A stretch of DNA of 64,000 bases from Cordylochernes scorpioides (taxonomy: Eukaryota > Arthropoda > Arachnida > Pseudoscorpiones > Chernetidae): positions 46,272,222 to 46,336,221 of the forward strand of contig CP092879.1 in assembly GCA_030710605.1 (NCBI GenBank), read 5' to 3'. The notes under the pieces were generated by a model. That model ran no database searches. It saw nothing but the letters and a program-made list of their open reading frames with translations, and was not told the origin of the DNA. The position numbers and the translations under genes were made by a program. Positions 41,023 to 53,360 of this stretch are shown here, piece after piece. Position 1 is the first letter of the stretch, and each line of letters opens with the position of its first letter.

Positions 41023-41334
41023 AAAAGAAAATAAGACCTAATCTAAATAATCTATTAGTGTGTGATGTTTCGGCAACAGCATTGTTACCATCCTTTTAGA
41101 TTTATTCTTTTGTCTGATGATGGTAACAATGCTGTTGCCGAAACGTCGCACACTAATAAATTATTTGGATATTTCCCACTTTCATAGGTTTCTCCGTCTT
41201 GTAACCCCAAGGAGAATCCTCTGTAAGACCTGTGTGTCTTAATAAAGGTTTTGGTGTGTGTGTGTGTAATAAATTATTTGGATTAGGTCTTATTTTCTTT
41301 TATTATAATCTATAAACCAAATTGTGCCTTATCA
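41023..41334. mobile_element. Foldback MITE with a retroposed insertion in its right arm
   Basis: AAAAGAAAATAAGACCTAAT … GTGTGATGTTTCGGCAACAG … CATCC loop … GATGATGGTAACAATGCTGT … CGCACACTAATAAATTATTT, then an unrelated 96-bp insertion, then TAGGTCTTATTTTCTTTTAT and ATTGTGCCTTATCA. Confidence 0.85.
41171..41266 (+). mobile_element. 96-bp retroposon-like insertion with 17-bp target duplication
   Basis: The insert is flanked by identical 17-bp direct repeats TAATAAATTATTTGGAT (41154-41170 and 41267-41283). It contains GTCTTAATAAAGGTTTTGG and ends in (TG)n. Long target duplications and an AATAAA near the end point to LINE-mediated retroposition of a short transcript 3' end, though the tail is GT-rich instead of poly-A. 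Confidence 0.75.
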
Positions 41335-41768
41335 TAAATTGTTCTCTATTTCACATGGTAATAGTAAGTTCTGTACTCACTGACTCAGTCAATCAGTCCA
41401 TATAGTTGATGATAGGGTGTAGGTGACAAATGAGGAAACCCTAGAGATTTCAGGAGTATTGGATAGCCAAGCTCCATTGCACAAGATCAGGATAGTGTGG
41501 AAATCCTTGATGGCCTAACCATAAATTTCCTGATAAATGGGGAATAGTTTTAGGCACAAAATCCCATATTGCTCATCTATCGCACTATTCCCATGTTATT
41601 GGCCCTAACTCACCAGTTTCATAGACATTAGGTTGGGTTGGTCGAATGATTTTTATTAATAACTACACGAAATCCACTTTGGTGAAACCTTCCACAAGTG
41701 TGTGACCACCTTAGGAATATTAAAATTTAACTTGAAGAGTGAATGAGAAGGTAACAATGCAGATTAGG

Positions 41769-42006
41769 GATAAGAATCACAAAGTAACAAAATCAAATAA
41801 TTTATGGGATGTTTCCGTAACTGTGTAGTTACCATCTTCAGTCAAAAAAATTACTAATTAGAATTGGTCTTGTTACCATGATGGTAATGGCAAGGTTATA
41901 TTTTTCTCATTCAGTACTTTTTCCTGAAGATAAGAGGTAACAACACAAATACTAAAACACCATCTAAATTTACTTCTTTGGACTTGGCCTTGTTACCTTG
42001 TGAATG
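41769..42006. mobile_element. Old foldback MITE, AATCACAAAGTAACAA variant
   Basis: AATCACAAAGTAACAAAATC … GATGTTTCCGTAACTGTGTA … CCATCTTCAGTC, middle, TTTTCCTGAAGATAAG … TTGGCCTTGTTACCTTGTGA. Arms are strongly decayed. Confidence 0.6.
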
Positions 42007-42317
42007 ATTAGACCAGTTTTAATTCAACCTCCTTGTTTTGATGACCTTTTGGGAGGTCTCTCTCACGGAAGGTTCCATATTCACACACAAAGACCCTATT
42101 GATATTGTTGTGTGTCAACAAGTAGCCGACCAATAGTACATGTGACAATTAAATATTATTTCAATTTTTTTTTTTTAAATCAGAGATACGCCATCACAGA
42201 GAATGGGGATAAATTGTATTTGACCATTGACCACTGTTTCACGGCAATGTGTTAAATACAAAGTGCCCGTAAAAAATTAATCTTCATCCTATTTGGATTT
42301 CGACTCGGCGATTTAGA

Positions 42318-42476
42318 ATGTCTAGCTACAGCTCCATCCCCTCCTACAACCGGCCAGGTGAGACCCTGAACATCATGACCTTCCTGGACCACGAGCCCAG
42401 CACTGCACCAAATAAACCATCTGAGCATCATATCCCTGTCTTTGTCTCATCAATATACACTCAGCCAGCCACCATC
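42318..42476 (+). CDS. Candidate exon, product unknown
   Basis: ATG at 42318 (context AGAATGT) starts a 52-codon frame to TGA at 42479-42481. It begins MSSYSSIPSYNRPG and continues with TLNIMTFLDHEPST, with G/C-ending codons over its first 30 codons (CTG AAC ATC ATG ACC TTC CTG GAC CAC). That codon pattern is unlike the surrounding AT-rich DNA. A possible donor (CCAG|GTGAGA) lies inside at 42358, so the exon may stop there. I do not recognise the sequence. Confidence 0.3.
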
Positions 42477-42869
42477 ACTTGAGCATGATCATTCAATTAG
42501 TATAGGACTCCAATTACTTCCAAGATTCTCCTCACTTGTTACCAAAACAATTGAACACTAGGAGAGAGAGAGGCTATTTTAAAAGAGCATATGTCTGTCA
42601 CAAATTCTATTCCAGCACATGTTCCCTACAATGGCCTCAATGAAATGTCAATTTCATTAGCTGTCTTCCTACACCCAAGGACAGTCAAGACAATGGCAGG
42701 AAAAAATGTAGCTGGAACTTGGCGCAACGACAATTATCCAGATTTGTTCAATACTTAACGCAAAATTTTGTGGCGCTTCCTCCATGGTAAGATGTCCAAC
42801 TAATAGGGAGGGAAGCAATTTAATAAATAAAAACTTCAGGTTTCTTATTTAATTCTCCCATCTCTTCAG

Positions 42870-43141
42870 ATAACTGTGGCCATTGTCACTTTTGTTCTTG
42901 GAAACTTTTCCTATTCTTTTCTGGGCAGTTTTTTTTTTATTCTTCTTCTTATATTGTGTGCCGGTTCTGTAGGCAATCTTCTTCCTTATTGGAGGGGAGA
43001 CACAAGACTTCCCTTCTACAATGATGACTGGCAGCTTCCCTTAGGACTTCAAACTGTACTTGCATCCTTGCTGACATGCTGGGTAATCAATTCTGTTACA
43101 TGGTACCTGACAAATTCAATAACCAATAGTGTACAGACATG
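42870..43141 (+). CDS. Candidate exon with a membrane segment, product unknown
   Basis: A good acceptor (TTCTCCCATCTCTTCAG|ATA at 42870) opens a frame of 90 codons that begins ITVAIVTFVLGNFSYSFLG. It has one strongly hydrophobic segment of about 25 residues (FLGSFFFILLLILCAGSVG), then NLLPYWRGDTRLPFYNDDW, and a TGA near 43141. It may be the membrane exon of the gene begun at 42318, or chance. No family recognised. Confidence 0.25.
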
Positions 43142-43525
43142 AGACTCAATCCAAGCTAAATTCTGTAAATGAATTTCCCCAGAAAAAAAATTCCACAGTG
43201 CATTAGAGAAAACCTTTACCCTTTGTATATAGAAACTAAAACAGCTCCATGACACCTAAGTGTGGAATTTCACCAAAGGATTAGAAAACAATAACAATAT
43301 AAGAAAAACAAGAATAACTTCCGACCATGGACTGAATTATTGCCACCATTTTCTTTATAATCAAACTTAAAAAAAAAAAAAAAAAAAAAGTTTAGGACTC
43401 GCACTGAGCTAGAACATCTATATATAGAAATGCAAATTGGAAAAAGGGTGTCATTTCGCTATCTGTTTTAGGCTTAAATTTGAATGGGGGCGTTCATGGA
43501 TTTGCTTGTTTCAGAACACTTTCAA

Positions 43526-43666
43526 AGCAATTTAGAACAAACCTCAAGTTTTATTTGCATATATACCTTATAATTTACACAATTTTTGGTTTAACAGCAA
43601 TTTAGAACAAACCTTAAGTTTTATTTGCATATATACCTTATAATTTACATCTTTTTTTGGTAATCA
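43526..43666. repeat. 70-bp direct tandem duplication
   Basis: AGCAATTTAGAACAAACCTC … GCATATATACCTTATAATTT occurs at 43526 and again at 43596 with only a few differences. Confidence 0.85.
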
Positions 43667-44102
43667 CACAAGGTAATGTGACTAAATAACCTTGTGACAA
43701 TGATCAAACTACCAAATTGCACCGTATATATCCCATATTTTTTATTTACTAAGATAGTTAAGTGTCTGGATGCCACACAGAAAACTATAAATATATTATG
43801 AAGCCACACACATCAGGAATGTTTAGCTATGTTGAGAGAAGAGATAAAAATTCTAACAGACAACATGAATCCAAACCTTGAGATTGCCATACTTGAGTGA
43901 TAAGATAACGGCGGCAGTTTAACATGTACTGCCTTTTTTTTTCCCCTAAACATTTCAGATTATATCAACTTAAACACAAGGATTTAAACACGGATCAAGG
44001 ATCTAAAGGTCTACTACATGAAGAAAGGCTAAAAGACATATTTGCATATTTTGCAAACCATTTCTTCTGTGAAAATAAAGAAGCATGCACAATTTGGTCT
44101 AA

Positions 44103-47100
44103 CAATGACAATGAATGAACAGTTTAGTGATTTGGTAAATATACCTGGACCACTTGTACAAATCAATTTATCTTAAGATGTACATTTTATCAATTGATTT
44201 GATGGTTAATTATTGAAAATTTAGAGTTATGGTCTAATTATTTTTAGAAGAAAAATTCTAGGGTTGGTGGGACGAATGGCAAACTGTCGGTTTTCAACAG
44301 CCAAGACCTGGGATTGAATCCGGCATTAAGCCCTTTTACCTGAAGAAAAAAAAAAAATTACTTCAATGGCCCCCCGTTTCTTGCAAAAGTCCAACCCAAG
44401 TGAGTGCAAGTAGTCAACAAGGGCTTTAGTAAACTTTCAAGTGCAAAACTAGAAATGCTTTCCACACATGTAGACATGTAGTGCACACACACACAGTCTT
44501 CTTCTTCTTTCTTATGCTGCCTGTAAAGCTTGAGACTCTTGGTGTCTGCCGGGGATGAGTAGAGCTCATCAATGAATCAATACAGTTTACACACACAGTA
44601 AAAGCAGTCAATAAATACTACACACCATGATTATCATGGCCTGTAACATGTGTGTACTAGGGATACTAAATAAAATAAATTTTTACAATCACTATATAAA
44701 GAGAAAACAAAATTTAAGCCATAGTGGGAATTTGTCTTCTAAAAAAAAATTTAAAAATAAGTTTTCACACAAAAACAATGATGATAACATTCTCTCCCTA
44801 GACATCCAAAGGTGGTTGAGACATAGCCAAAAGGAGAACTAGCATCCTTTGAAAACAGGAAGTAAGAGATAGCAAGAGACCTTCTTTCACTGAGACTAAA
44901 GTCACCATGATACTACAACTTGGCCTAAATTGATCTATTCAAAGTTTTCTTCTTTTTATTTATTTTGAAATGGTAAGTTTTACTTTAAGTTGATGTGTAA
45001 ACCGTTGATTTTTTCAACAGCCATGATCTGGAATTAAATCCTGCATTAGGGACTATTTTCTGAAAGAAAAAAAGTTGCTTCAATGGCATCCCTGATTCTT
45101 GTGAAAGTCTACAAGATTCTTACAATCCCACCAGTAAGTGCAAGTAACCAAATGGGGGCTCTGGTACATTTGTAAGTGCAACAGTTGAAGGTGATGCACC
45201 TGCAGTAGAAGCAGTCGCTAGCTATCATCCACCATGACTTATCATGGCCTGTACTAGAGGTAATAATAATAAAAGAACCTTAGGTGTTACAATAATAGTA
45301 AAACCACCTTTATAAGAGCAACTTGGTTCTAACACCATAAGGTTCCGAGTATAATTAATATATAGCAACAAAGTTGCGAGAGGATTATATTAATGTACCT
45401 ATAGTTTTTACTATGGTGAGATGGACATAATGCATCTGCCTGATGAATAATTAAAGATGTCTCTCTAGGTACAGATATATATTTGAAAAAAGTTAAAATA
45501 AATATCAGGTGAAAAGTTTCTTTTAATTTTAAATTTGCAAGCTTTTGAGCAAATATACTGCTCTTCAATGGGCTTCAAAAGGTTGCATATTTAAAATTAA
45601 AAGAAACTTTTTACCTGATATTTATTTTTACTTTTTCAAATAATTTCTGGGTAACTATTGCTCACAGATATATATAACAGGCATTCTTATTTATATACAA
45701 AGCTTTTATTTAGGGCCGCAAGCCCTATATAGAGTTCTCCTGTACGAGAAGACTAATACTGGAAAAAATGGAAATATATATATTTAAATTTCTCTACAAA
45801 GCTTCTCTTCTTCTTTCTTATCTCCACTCACCGGACACCTTATTGCAAAGCCAAAGTGTCCTTTAGGGAGAGGTGTGTCCTTTTACCAGAGAGTTGCTAA
45901 ATAGTAAAAATCTTCTTCTTTCTTATCTCCACTCAATCATATTAGGGTATCAAGTTGTGACCCTTGATGGTGTCTGTTTGACAACCATCATGACTGGGTG
46001 AAGTAGAATGCATCTGCCTTTGTCATTAAGACTGGGAGCACTACTCAATGGCAGGCTGACTTAGCTCCAAAAGAAATGGCCGCCTCTGACATGAGGAACA
46101 GATGCCATGTGCAGCCGCTCCTAACATGGAGTACAAACGCTGCTCATCCTGTATTCCTGGATTAGGAGCCCTTACAGGGTACTATCAGCCGGGCCAGCTG
46201 AACCCAGGTTTTTTAGTGAGCTTGTTGCTGCTCCCCCTCCTCCTTTTTCATCCGGGCTTGGGACCATCCAAAGCTTCTAAAATACAGTAATTCAATCACA
46301 GTCATCTACGATTTCTAAAAAAGCTATATTCCCTTCATACTTGGATTCCCTCAAAGAAATTTCCTTCCTGTTATACAACTGACTGCTTGGAGAAATTTGA
46401 TATCCTTCCGTGATATATCCTGGTTAGAAGAACCAAGTTACAGTTCACATGATATCTGATTTGGAAATCTTGGTGCTAAAAATAATGCCTTTTTTTTCTG
46501 ACTGACTTCCCATACCTAGTTAGCTTTGCTATGCTACATATGAAACATAAATAAAATCCAGGAAATAGGCATAAAAAAAGTTTGAGGCCAACTTTACCTT
46601 TAGTAAAAAAAAAATGTTTTCTCTCTAAGTTAAGGTTTCTTGCCCAATGTCTTAAAAAAATTGATCTATGTGGTTGACAAGGATGCATACATACTGAAGG
46701 AAGGATGAGTCAGGGTTGTTTTTATTCATGTGTCTCCGTCATCATTTTTAGAAATGTCGCAGATTCAGCTAGTTGTCAGGTGCTGCCTTCACTCTCAAAT
46801 TTATGCCATCCAGGAAAACTTTCATACTTCCCTACGCTATTCCATCCACTTTTTTGCCAGTAATAATCCTTAAAATAATAACACTTTGTTATTACAGTTA
46901 ACTGTTTTCAATTTAACACATACCAAATGAGATTAGAATTTTCAGTTGAAAAGTTTGTGTTGAATTATAGTTGGTTAAATTAAATAGGAGGCTCAGATTG
47001 GGATTTTAAAAAATATATATCATCAATTTATTATCGTGATACTCCTGTAGAAGGACTGACAAGTCCGAAAGCTTGAAAATAAAAATTTGAACAAGAAATT

Positions 47101-50100
47101 TAGCCCTGGAAGCTTTATTTACACACACACACTTTATAATAATTAAAAAAAACTATTTGATTTCGAGCAGGTGTTGAATTAATGTGTGCTTATTACAAAT
47201 ACACAGGGTACAAAAATTAATAACTATGGTGATATATTTGAGACTGCTTTATTGTGAGCAAGAACCATATGTAGAAAACAGACTTTGCCCTTAAGATACC
47301 CAAAATCCATTGGTATAATTATAATCCACTGGTAGGGTTTGGAGTTTTGCAAGTTACAACATATCCCCCATATTGAAGCAATTTATATATACAGTAGAAA
47401 GTCCCTGTAAAGGACACTTAATTGAATAGCTAAAGTGTTTTTTTAGGGAGAGTTGTCCTCTTACCGGAGAGTTGCTGAATAGTAAAAATGGTAATTTTAT
47501 TAATGAAATAGAGGTGTCCTCTAAGCAAGTGTCCTCTCATGGAGGTTTTACTGTATATGAGCACTTCTTTTCTGCTTTAATGACCCCCTACCTTGATTCT
47601 TGCATAAATCCAACACTACCAGTGAGTGTAAATAACCAAATGGGACTTCGGAAATGTTTGCAAGTGTCAAGCTGCTTTCTACAAGTGTAAACATGTGGTG
47701 GCATTTACAGTAAAAGACAGTAGCTAACTACCCACCATGATAGCCTGTACAATGTGTGTGTACTCCTGGGTATATATTGCAGAGCCAAATTGTCCTTTAG
47801 GGAGAAGTGTCCTCTTACCAGAGAGTTTCTAAATAGTAAAAATGGTAATTTAAGAGTTTAAAACTGTCCTTTGTAGAGAGGTGTCTTCTAGCACGAGTGT
47901 CTTCTCATGGAGGTTTTACTGTATATAATTTATAAAATAATTGGATAAGGCACAATTTGGATTATAGACTATAACTATAAGAAAATAAGACCAAATCCAA
48001 ATTAATTAATAGTGTGTGACGTTTCGTTAACAGCATTATTACCGAAACGTCACACACTATTAATTAATTTGGATTTGGGCCTATTTTCTTGTAGTTCTAA
48101 AATAATAATAATAAACAAATAAGAAGTTTAAATTCAAGATTCTAACTGTGGGTGTAGAGATAATTATCTACAGTTAACTATATAATTAACAATGCCATGC
48201 CACCACTAATTAATGATGTAGTAAATTAAATTAAATCAATTATGACTCATTCAACCTATTATCTTAATCAACATTTCATACCCTCCAATCTCATCATCTT
48301 TGTTGCGTCAAGATCAGCTCATCACATCCCCAGGGTGGTGGTGACACAACAGCTACCAGAATAACCAAGGCTAACCACCCAGCCCACATTACTAGTTTCT
48401 GGCCACCTCAATACCATGGAAATCACTCACTATTTCACCCCAAACATTCATATACAAATTCTCTTGGATGATACAGACACCATTTTACAAATAATTATTG
48501 TATGATGCACTAGCGCGCCATCTGTTATCAAAATTCGAAACTATTTTAAAGGCGTAAGATTCGTTTTGAAATTAAACAATTTCTACTGCCCTTACTGCAA
48601 TGGAAAAATTAATGGGAGGGCCTGGCTCATCAGTGGTGAACCCTCCCAGCGGTTTAAAAGGAAGTTCAAAAATGCAATATAACAGTGGTATGGTAGATTA
48701 AACTGGCGAAACCACTGGGAGAGTTAACCACTGATGAGCCAGGCCCTCCCTCTTAAATTTTTCCATTGCAGTAAGGGCAGTAGAAATTGTTTAATTTCAA
48801 AAAGAATCTTACACCTTTAAAATAGTTTCGAATTTTAAATAATGATTGTATTTTTAAAATTAAAAAAAAAAAGTATATCCTGACCATTCACAAGGGCATT
48901 TTAGATGGCAGAGTGCCCTTTAGTGAACCCAAAAATCAATTAAATGTTGATTTAGGATTGTTCCATAATATTCAGTCAACCCATTTTCTTGATATATCAA
49001 GAAATGTGATAGTTTAGACCACATTCTTTTAGGGCTAAAAGTTAAACTTGTGTATGTGTACCAGACAATCTCAAGTCTGAAATGGCAAAAGGTAAATCTG
49101 AAACTCCATAATGCGCAGTTTTAAAATATCATCATTATCTTCAATGTACAGTTTGCCCCGATGTTGCCTCATAATTACCCAGGATACTTCCAAAGGTGCT
49201 GGTGACATTTCATCAACCTTGCCCATCCATCTGATAAAGTCAATTATCCTTGGTGGTGACTAATGTTTTTGAAATATCCCACTGTAATTTGTATGCTTGG
49301 TAGTTGTTTACCTTACTACTGGTGGATAACAAGTTTGGTGATAGGTGTTCTCTTACCAGAGAGCAACTCTAATTGGTAAAAAATATTAGTATGAAAGCCT
49401 TTCTTTGTATAGAGGAGGTACAGTAGAACCTCTCTTTAGCGGACACCTCTCTACAAAGGACAGTTTTCATTTACAAAATTACTATTTTTACAATTTAGTA
49501 ACTCTCTGGTAAGAGGACACCTCTCTCTACAAAGGACAGTTTTCATTTACAAAATTACTATTTTTACAATCTAGTAACTCTCCGGTAAGAGGACACCTCT
49601 CTACAAAGGAGTTTTCATTTACAAAATTACTATTTTTACAATTTAGTAACTCTCCGGTAAGAGGACACCTCTCTCTACAAAGGACAGTTTTCATTTACAA
49701 AATTACTATTTTTACAATTTCGTAACTCTCTGGTAAGAGGACACCTCTGTCTACAAGGGACAGTTTTCATTTACAAAATTACTATTTTTACAATTTCGTA
49801 ACTCTCCGGTAAGAGGACACCTCTCTCTACAAAGGACAGTTTTCATTTACAAAATTACCATTTTTACAATTTAGTAACTCTCCGGTAAGAGGACACCTCT
49901 CTTTACAAAGGACATTTTTCATTTACAAAATTACTATTTTTACAATTTCGTAACTCTCCGGTAAGAGAACACCTCTCTCTACAAAGGACAGTTTTCATTT
50001 ACAAAATTACTATTTTTACAATTTAGTAACTCTCCGGTAAGAGGACACCTCTCTCTACAAAGGACAGTTTTCATTTACAAAATTACTATTTTTACAATTT

Positions 50101-53100
50101 CGTAACTCTCCGGTAAGAGGACACCTCTGTCTACAAGGGACAGTTTTCATTTACAAAATTACTATTTTTACAATTTCGTAACTCTCCGGTAAGAGGACAC
50201 CTCTCTCTACAAAGGACAGTTTTCATTTACAAAATTACTATTTTTACAATTTAGTAACTCTCCGGTAAGAGAACACCTCTCTCTACAAAGGACAGTTTTC
50301 ATTTACAAAATTACCATTTTTACAATTTAGTAACTCTCCGGTAAGAGAACACCTCTCTCTACAAAGGACAGTTTTCATTTACAAAATTACCATTTTTACA
50401 ATTTAGTAACTCTCCGGTAAGAGAACACCTCTCTCTACAAAGGACAGTTTTCATTTACAAAATTACTATTTTTACAATTTAGTAACTCTCCGGTAAGAGA
50501 ACACCTCTCTCTACAAAGGACAGTTTTCATTTACAAAATTACCATTTTTACAATTTAGTAACTCTCCGGTAAGAGGACACCTCTCTCTACAAAGGACAGT
50601 TTTCATTTACAAAATTACTATTTTTACAATTTCGTAACTCTCCGGTAAGAGGACACCTCTGTCTACAAGGGACAGTTTTCATTTACAAAATTACTATTTT
50701 TACAATTTCGTAACTCTCCGGTAAGAGGACACCTCTCTCTACAAAGGACAGTTTTCATTTACAAAATTACTATTTTTACAATTTAGTAACTCTCCGGTAA
50801 GAGAACACCTCTCTCTACAAAGGACAGTTTTCATTTACAAAATTACCATTTTTACAATTTAGTAACTCTCCAGTAAGAGGACACCTCTCCCTAAAAGACA
50901 GTTTGGGTATGCAATTAGGTGTCCTTTACAGGGAGGTTCTACTGTACATGCTAGTGGAAGTGTCCACTTATGGAGGTCCGACTTTATTCCATTTGTAAAA
51001 TCCTCTCCTAATTAATTGTTTCAAAGGAAAATTGATCTAAAAATGGAAAGGAACATCTCTCTCATCAAAATAAAAACTAGTGTTTTATCCTTAACCTAAT
51101 TCTGCTAGGTTGCAGAAAAGGTCATGAAATGGCACCCAAGTCTTCCAAGCCTAATATTGACACTTGTCTTGTTACTTTTTTCTGTTCCCAATATTTTTTG
51201 TTCCTACTTATGATGTGGTTTTGGGTCGAAGACCCTGGAATAACTTGGCTACAACACAGTTTTACTCTGTGACACTGAATCATTGACAGGGTTATGATAT
51301 TAAATATGGGGGAAGCTAACATTGACCACCTCTCACTGAAAATCAAACAAAATTATTACTCTTTACTTATAATGTAGAAAAAAAAAGTAACTTTAGGTGG
51401 TGACGACAATAGAGTTTGGTTTGCCAATATTGATGTATTAAAAGGGTAGTGGTGCAACTCGAGGAAGAACATTGTCACACACCCTTTCTTTCCTCCGGTA
51501 AATAAAAAAACTATTCCATTACAGGATGCTTTGCTTGTTTCCTTGTCCCCCACTCAACTTTCCAGTCCAAATGGCACAGCAAGCTAAAGGACGCCCCATC
51601 ATACCTATCTAAGAGTTGATAAAGCACAATTTGGATTATAGATTATAATACGAGAAGACCTAATCCAAATAAATTGTGTGTGACATTTCAGCAACAGCAT
51701 TGTTACCATCATCATACAAAAGAATAAATAAAATTATTTGGTCTTATTTTCTCGTACTATTCAAGAGTTGAAATTCCTAATTTATAGCTGTATTTCCCTT
51801 GTTTATTTCACAGCATTGTGGCAATATGAAGGGTAAGTAGGAAAGTGATGTTCTAGGAACTGTTACCAACACAAACTTGTTTTACGCTGCTTACCTCTAG
51901 AACTTTGATGTTAAGAAGCCCAAGAATAAAAAGAGAGGTGAATAGAAAATGCTCTATAAAATGTGGCATTTGTTGAATATATGGTAAAACCTGTGAGAGA
52001 CCTATCAGATGATCAACCTCAGTTTTAGGAAAAAAAGTAACTAAGATCTAAGCTCCAATGTAAGGCCTCCTCCTCCAGAAGCATCCTTACTTAGTACCAT
52101 CTATTAGCCATGAACATATGCAGGTTATCAATAACCAATACAACAGTTTTCACTAGATGGATATCTGAACAAGTTTCTTCAGTCAAATATAATGATGCTT
52201 CTTTAATTCATATTTCAGGGCTATACCACAAAAAATCTGAAAGATTATATATATACAGTTAAACCTATCTATAGCGCCCCCTCTAAATAGTGCCTTCCTC
52301 TCTATAGCGCCCAATTTTAAATACATAGTACGATGCAATTTACATTAAAAGTGACCTGTCTATAGCACCCCCTCTCTATAGCACCCTATTTTGGCGAGTC
52401 CCAAGAGGGGGCGCTATAGACAGTTTTAACTGTATATATATTTTTAATTTTGACTAAAAATTTCAAGAACTAATGCATTTTTTAAATGAAATTTCTAGTC
52501 AACATTATTTAGTTTTTCTATCTTAGTTGAGATGTTTGTGGGGGCACAGAAAAAAAAATTAAATCATTTAAAAATCTGCATTATCGAGGTGTAGGCATTA
52601 AAGATATGTGTATATTACTGTATAACCAGCAATAAAAAAAGGGAGCACAGGTATTTTGCAAAGAGATACACAGTGAAGAATGAGAAGTGGATCAAGGAAG
52701 GATTGGTTTGATACACCATAATAGAGCTTGTAGTTAGAAGACAAATGAGGATTGGAAAAAAAAAGGATGAAATGATATACCAAGCCCTACGTGTCCATGA
52801 TAAACTACCCAATAATAAAGTCTGTTAATATGTTAGCCATACATTTCTAAAAAAAAAAAAAGGCAGAAAGCAAGGTCCTTTCAATGGTAGACAGACACAA
52901 TGTTGCGGCCTAGATCCATGTACATACAGCCTTTACATTCTGCTAATAAGCTAATCCTGGACACATTTGATGGCTCGTACAAAGGCCTCATTATAAATAT
53001 CATCCTATACGGCTCTCTTTATGTCTGGTTGAGTCCGCACATTTTGTTGTCTTGCATTAATCTGTGTTGTATTTAGAAATTTCAGTTCTATAACCAAGGT

Positions 53101-53135
53101 TTTATTATCCCAATGGTACTGGAACACATGGTACA
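44103..53135. repeat. Large duplicated block, copy B left part (matches 1-8714)
   Basis: Collinear with 1-8714. It contains allelic partners of all repeats there: SINEs (about 44262-44680, 44995-45275), foldback hairpin (45485-45635), R1 (45985-46280), pogo-like MITEs (47392-47553, 47775-47921), foldbacks (47943-48096, 48525-48840, 51617-51757) and the CAGTTAAACC MITE (52256-52432). Sequence between these is unannotated, as in copy A. Unlike copy A it runs uninterrupted into 53136. Confidence 0.95.
49421..50944. repeat. Pogo-like MITE with 76-bp minisatellite, longer allele (about 18 units)
   Basis: Same termini and TA flanks as 5374-6518 but 1524 bp against 1145 bp. The 379-bp difference equals five 76-bp units. 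Unit variants (CACCTCTGTCTACAAGGGAC near 49747, 50127 and 50659; AAGAGAACACC instead of AAGAGGACACC) recur at multiples of the unit length. This suggests block duplications of several units. Confidence 0.92.
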
Positions 53136-53139
53136 GGAA

Positions 53140-53360
53140 GCATGGTAATCACTGTAAATTTGGAAATGCTTATAAACTCATAAGTATGCTAGATGGCAAC
53201 TTTTGCACTTACAAAGTGCCATAGACCAGTTTGCATTCACTAATGGTGTTGACTTGTACAAAAAAAACAGGGATAAGTGAAACAAACAAAAAAAATTGCT
53301 TAGAAAGAAATGTCTAATGCAGGATCTAATTCCAGATTATTGTTGCTAGAATCAATAAGG
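53140..53360 (-). repeat. Old SINE, minus strand
   Basis: TTGCACTTACAAAGTGCCAT AGACCAGTTTGCATTCACTA … GGTGTTGACTTGTACAAAAA … TGTCTAATGCAGG…CTAATTCCAG reads as the reverse of the SINE body and head, well diverged. Confidence 0.55.

Noticed and set aside
1..53135. True tandem segmental duplication of about 44 kb
   Set aside because: Not excluded, but the exact base-to-base adjacency of the outer gap flanks is hard to explain that way. The haplotig reading is preferred.
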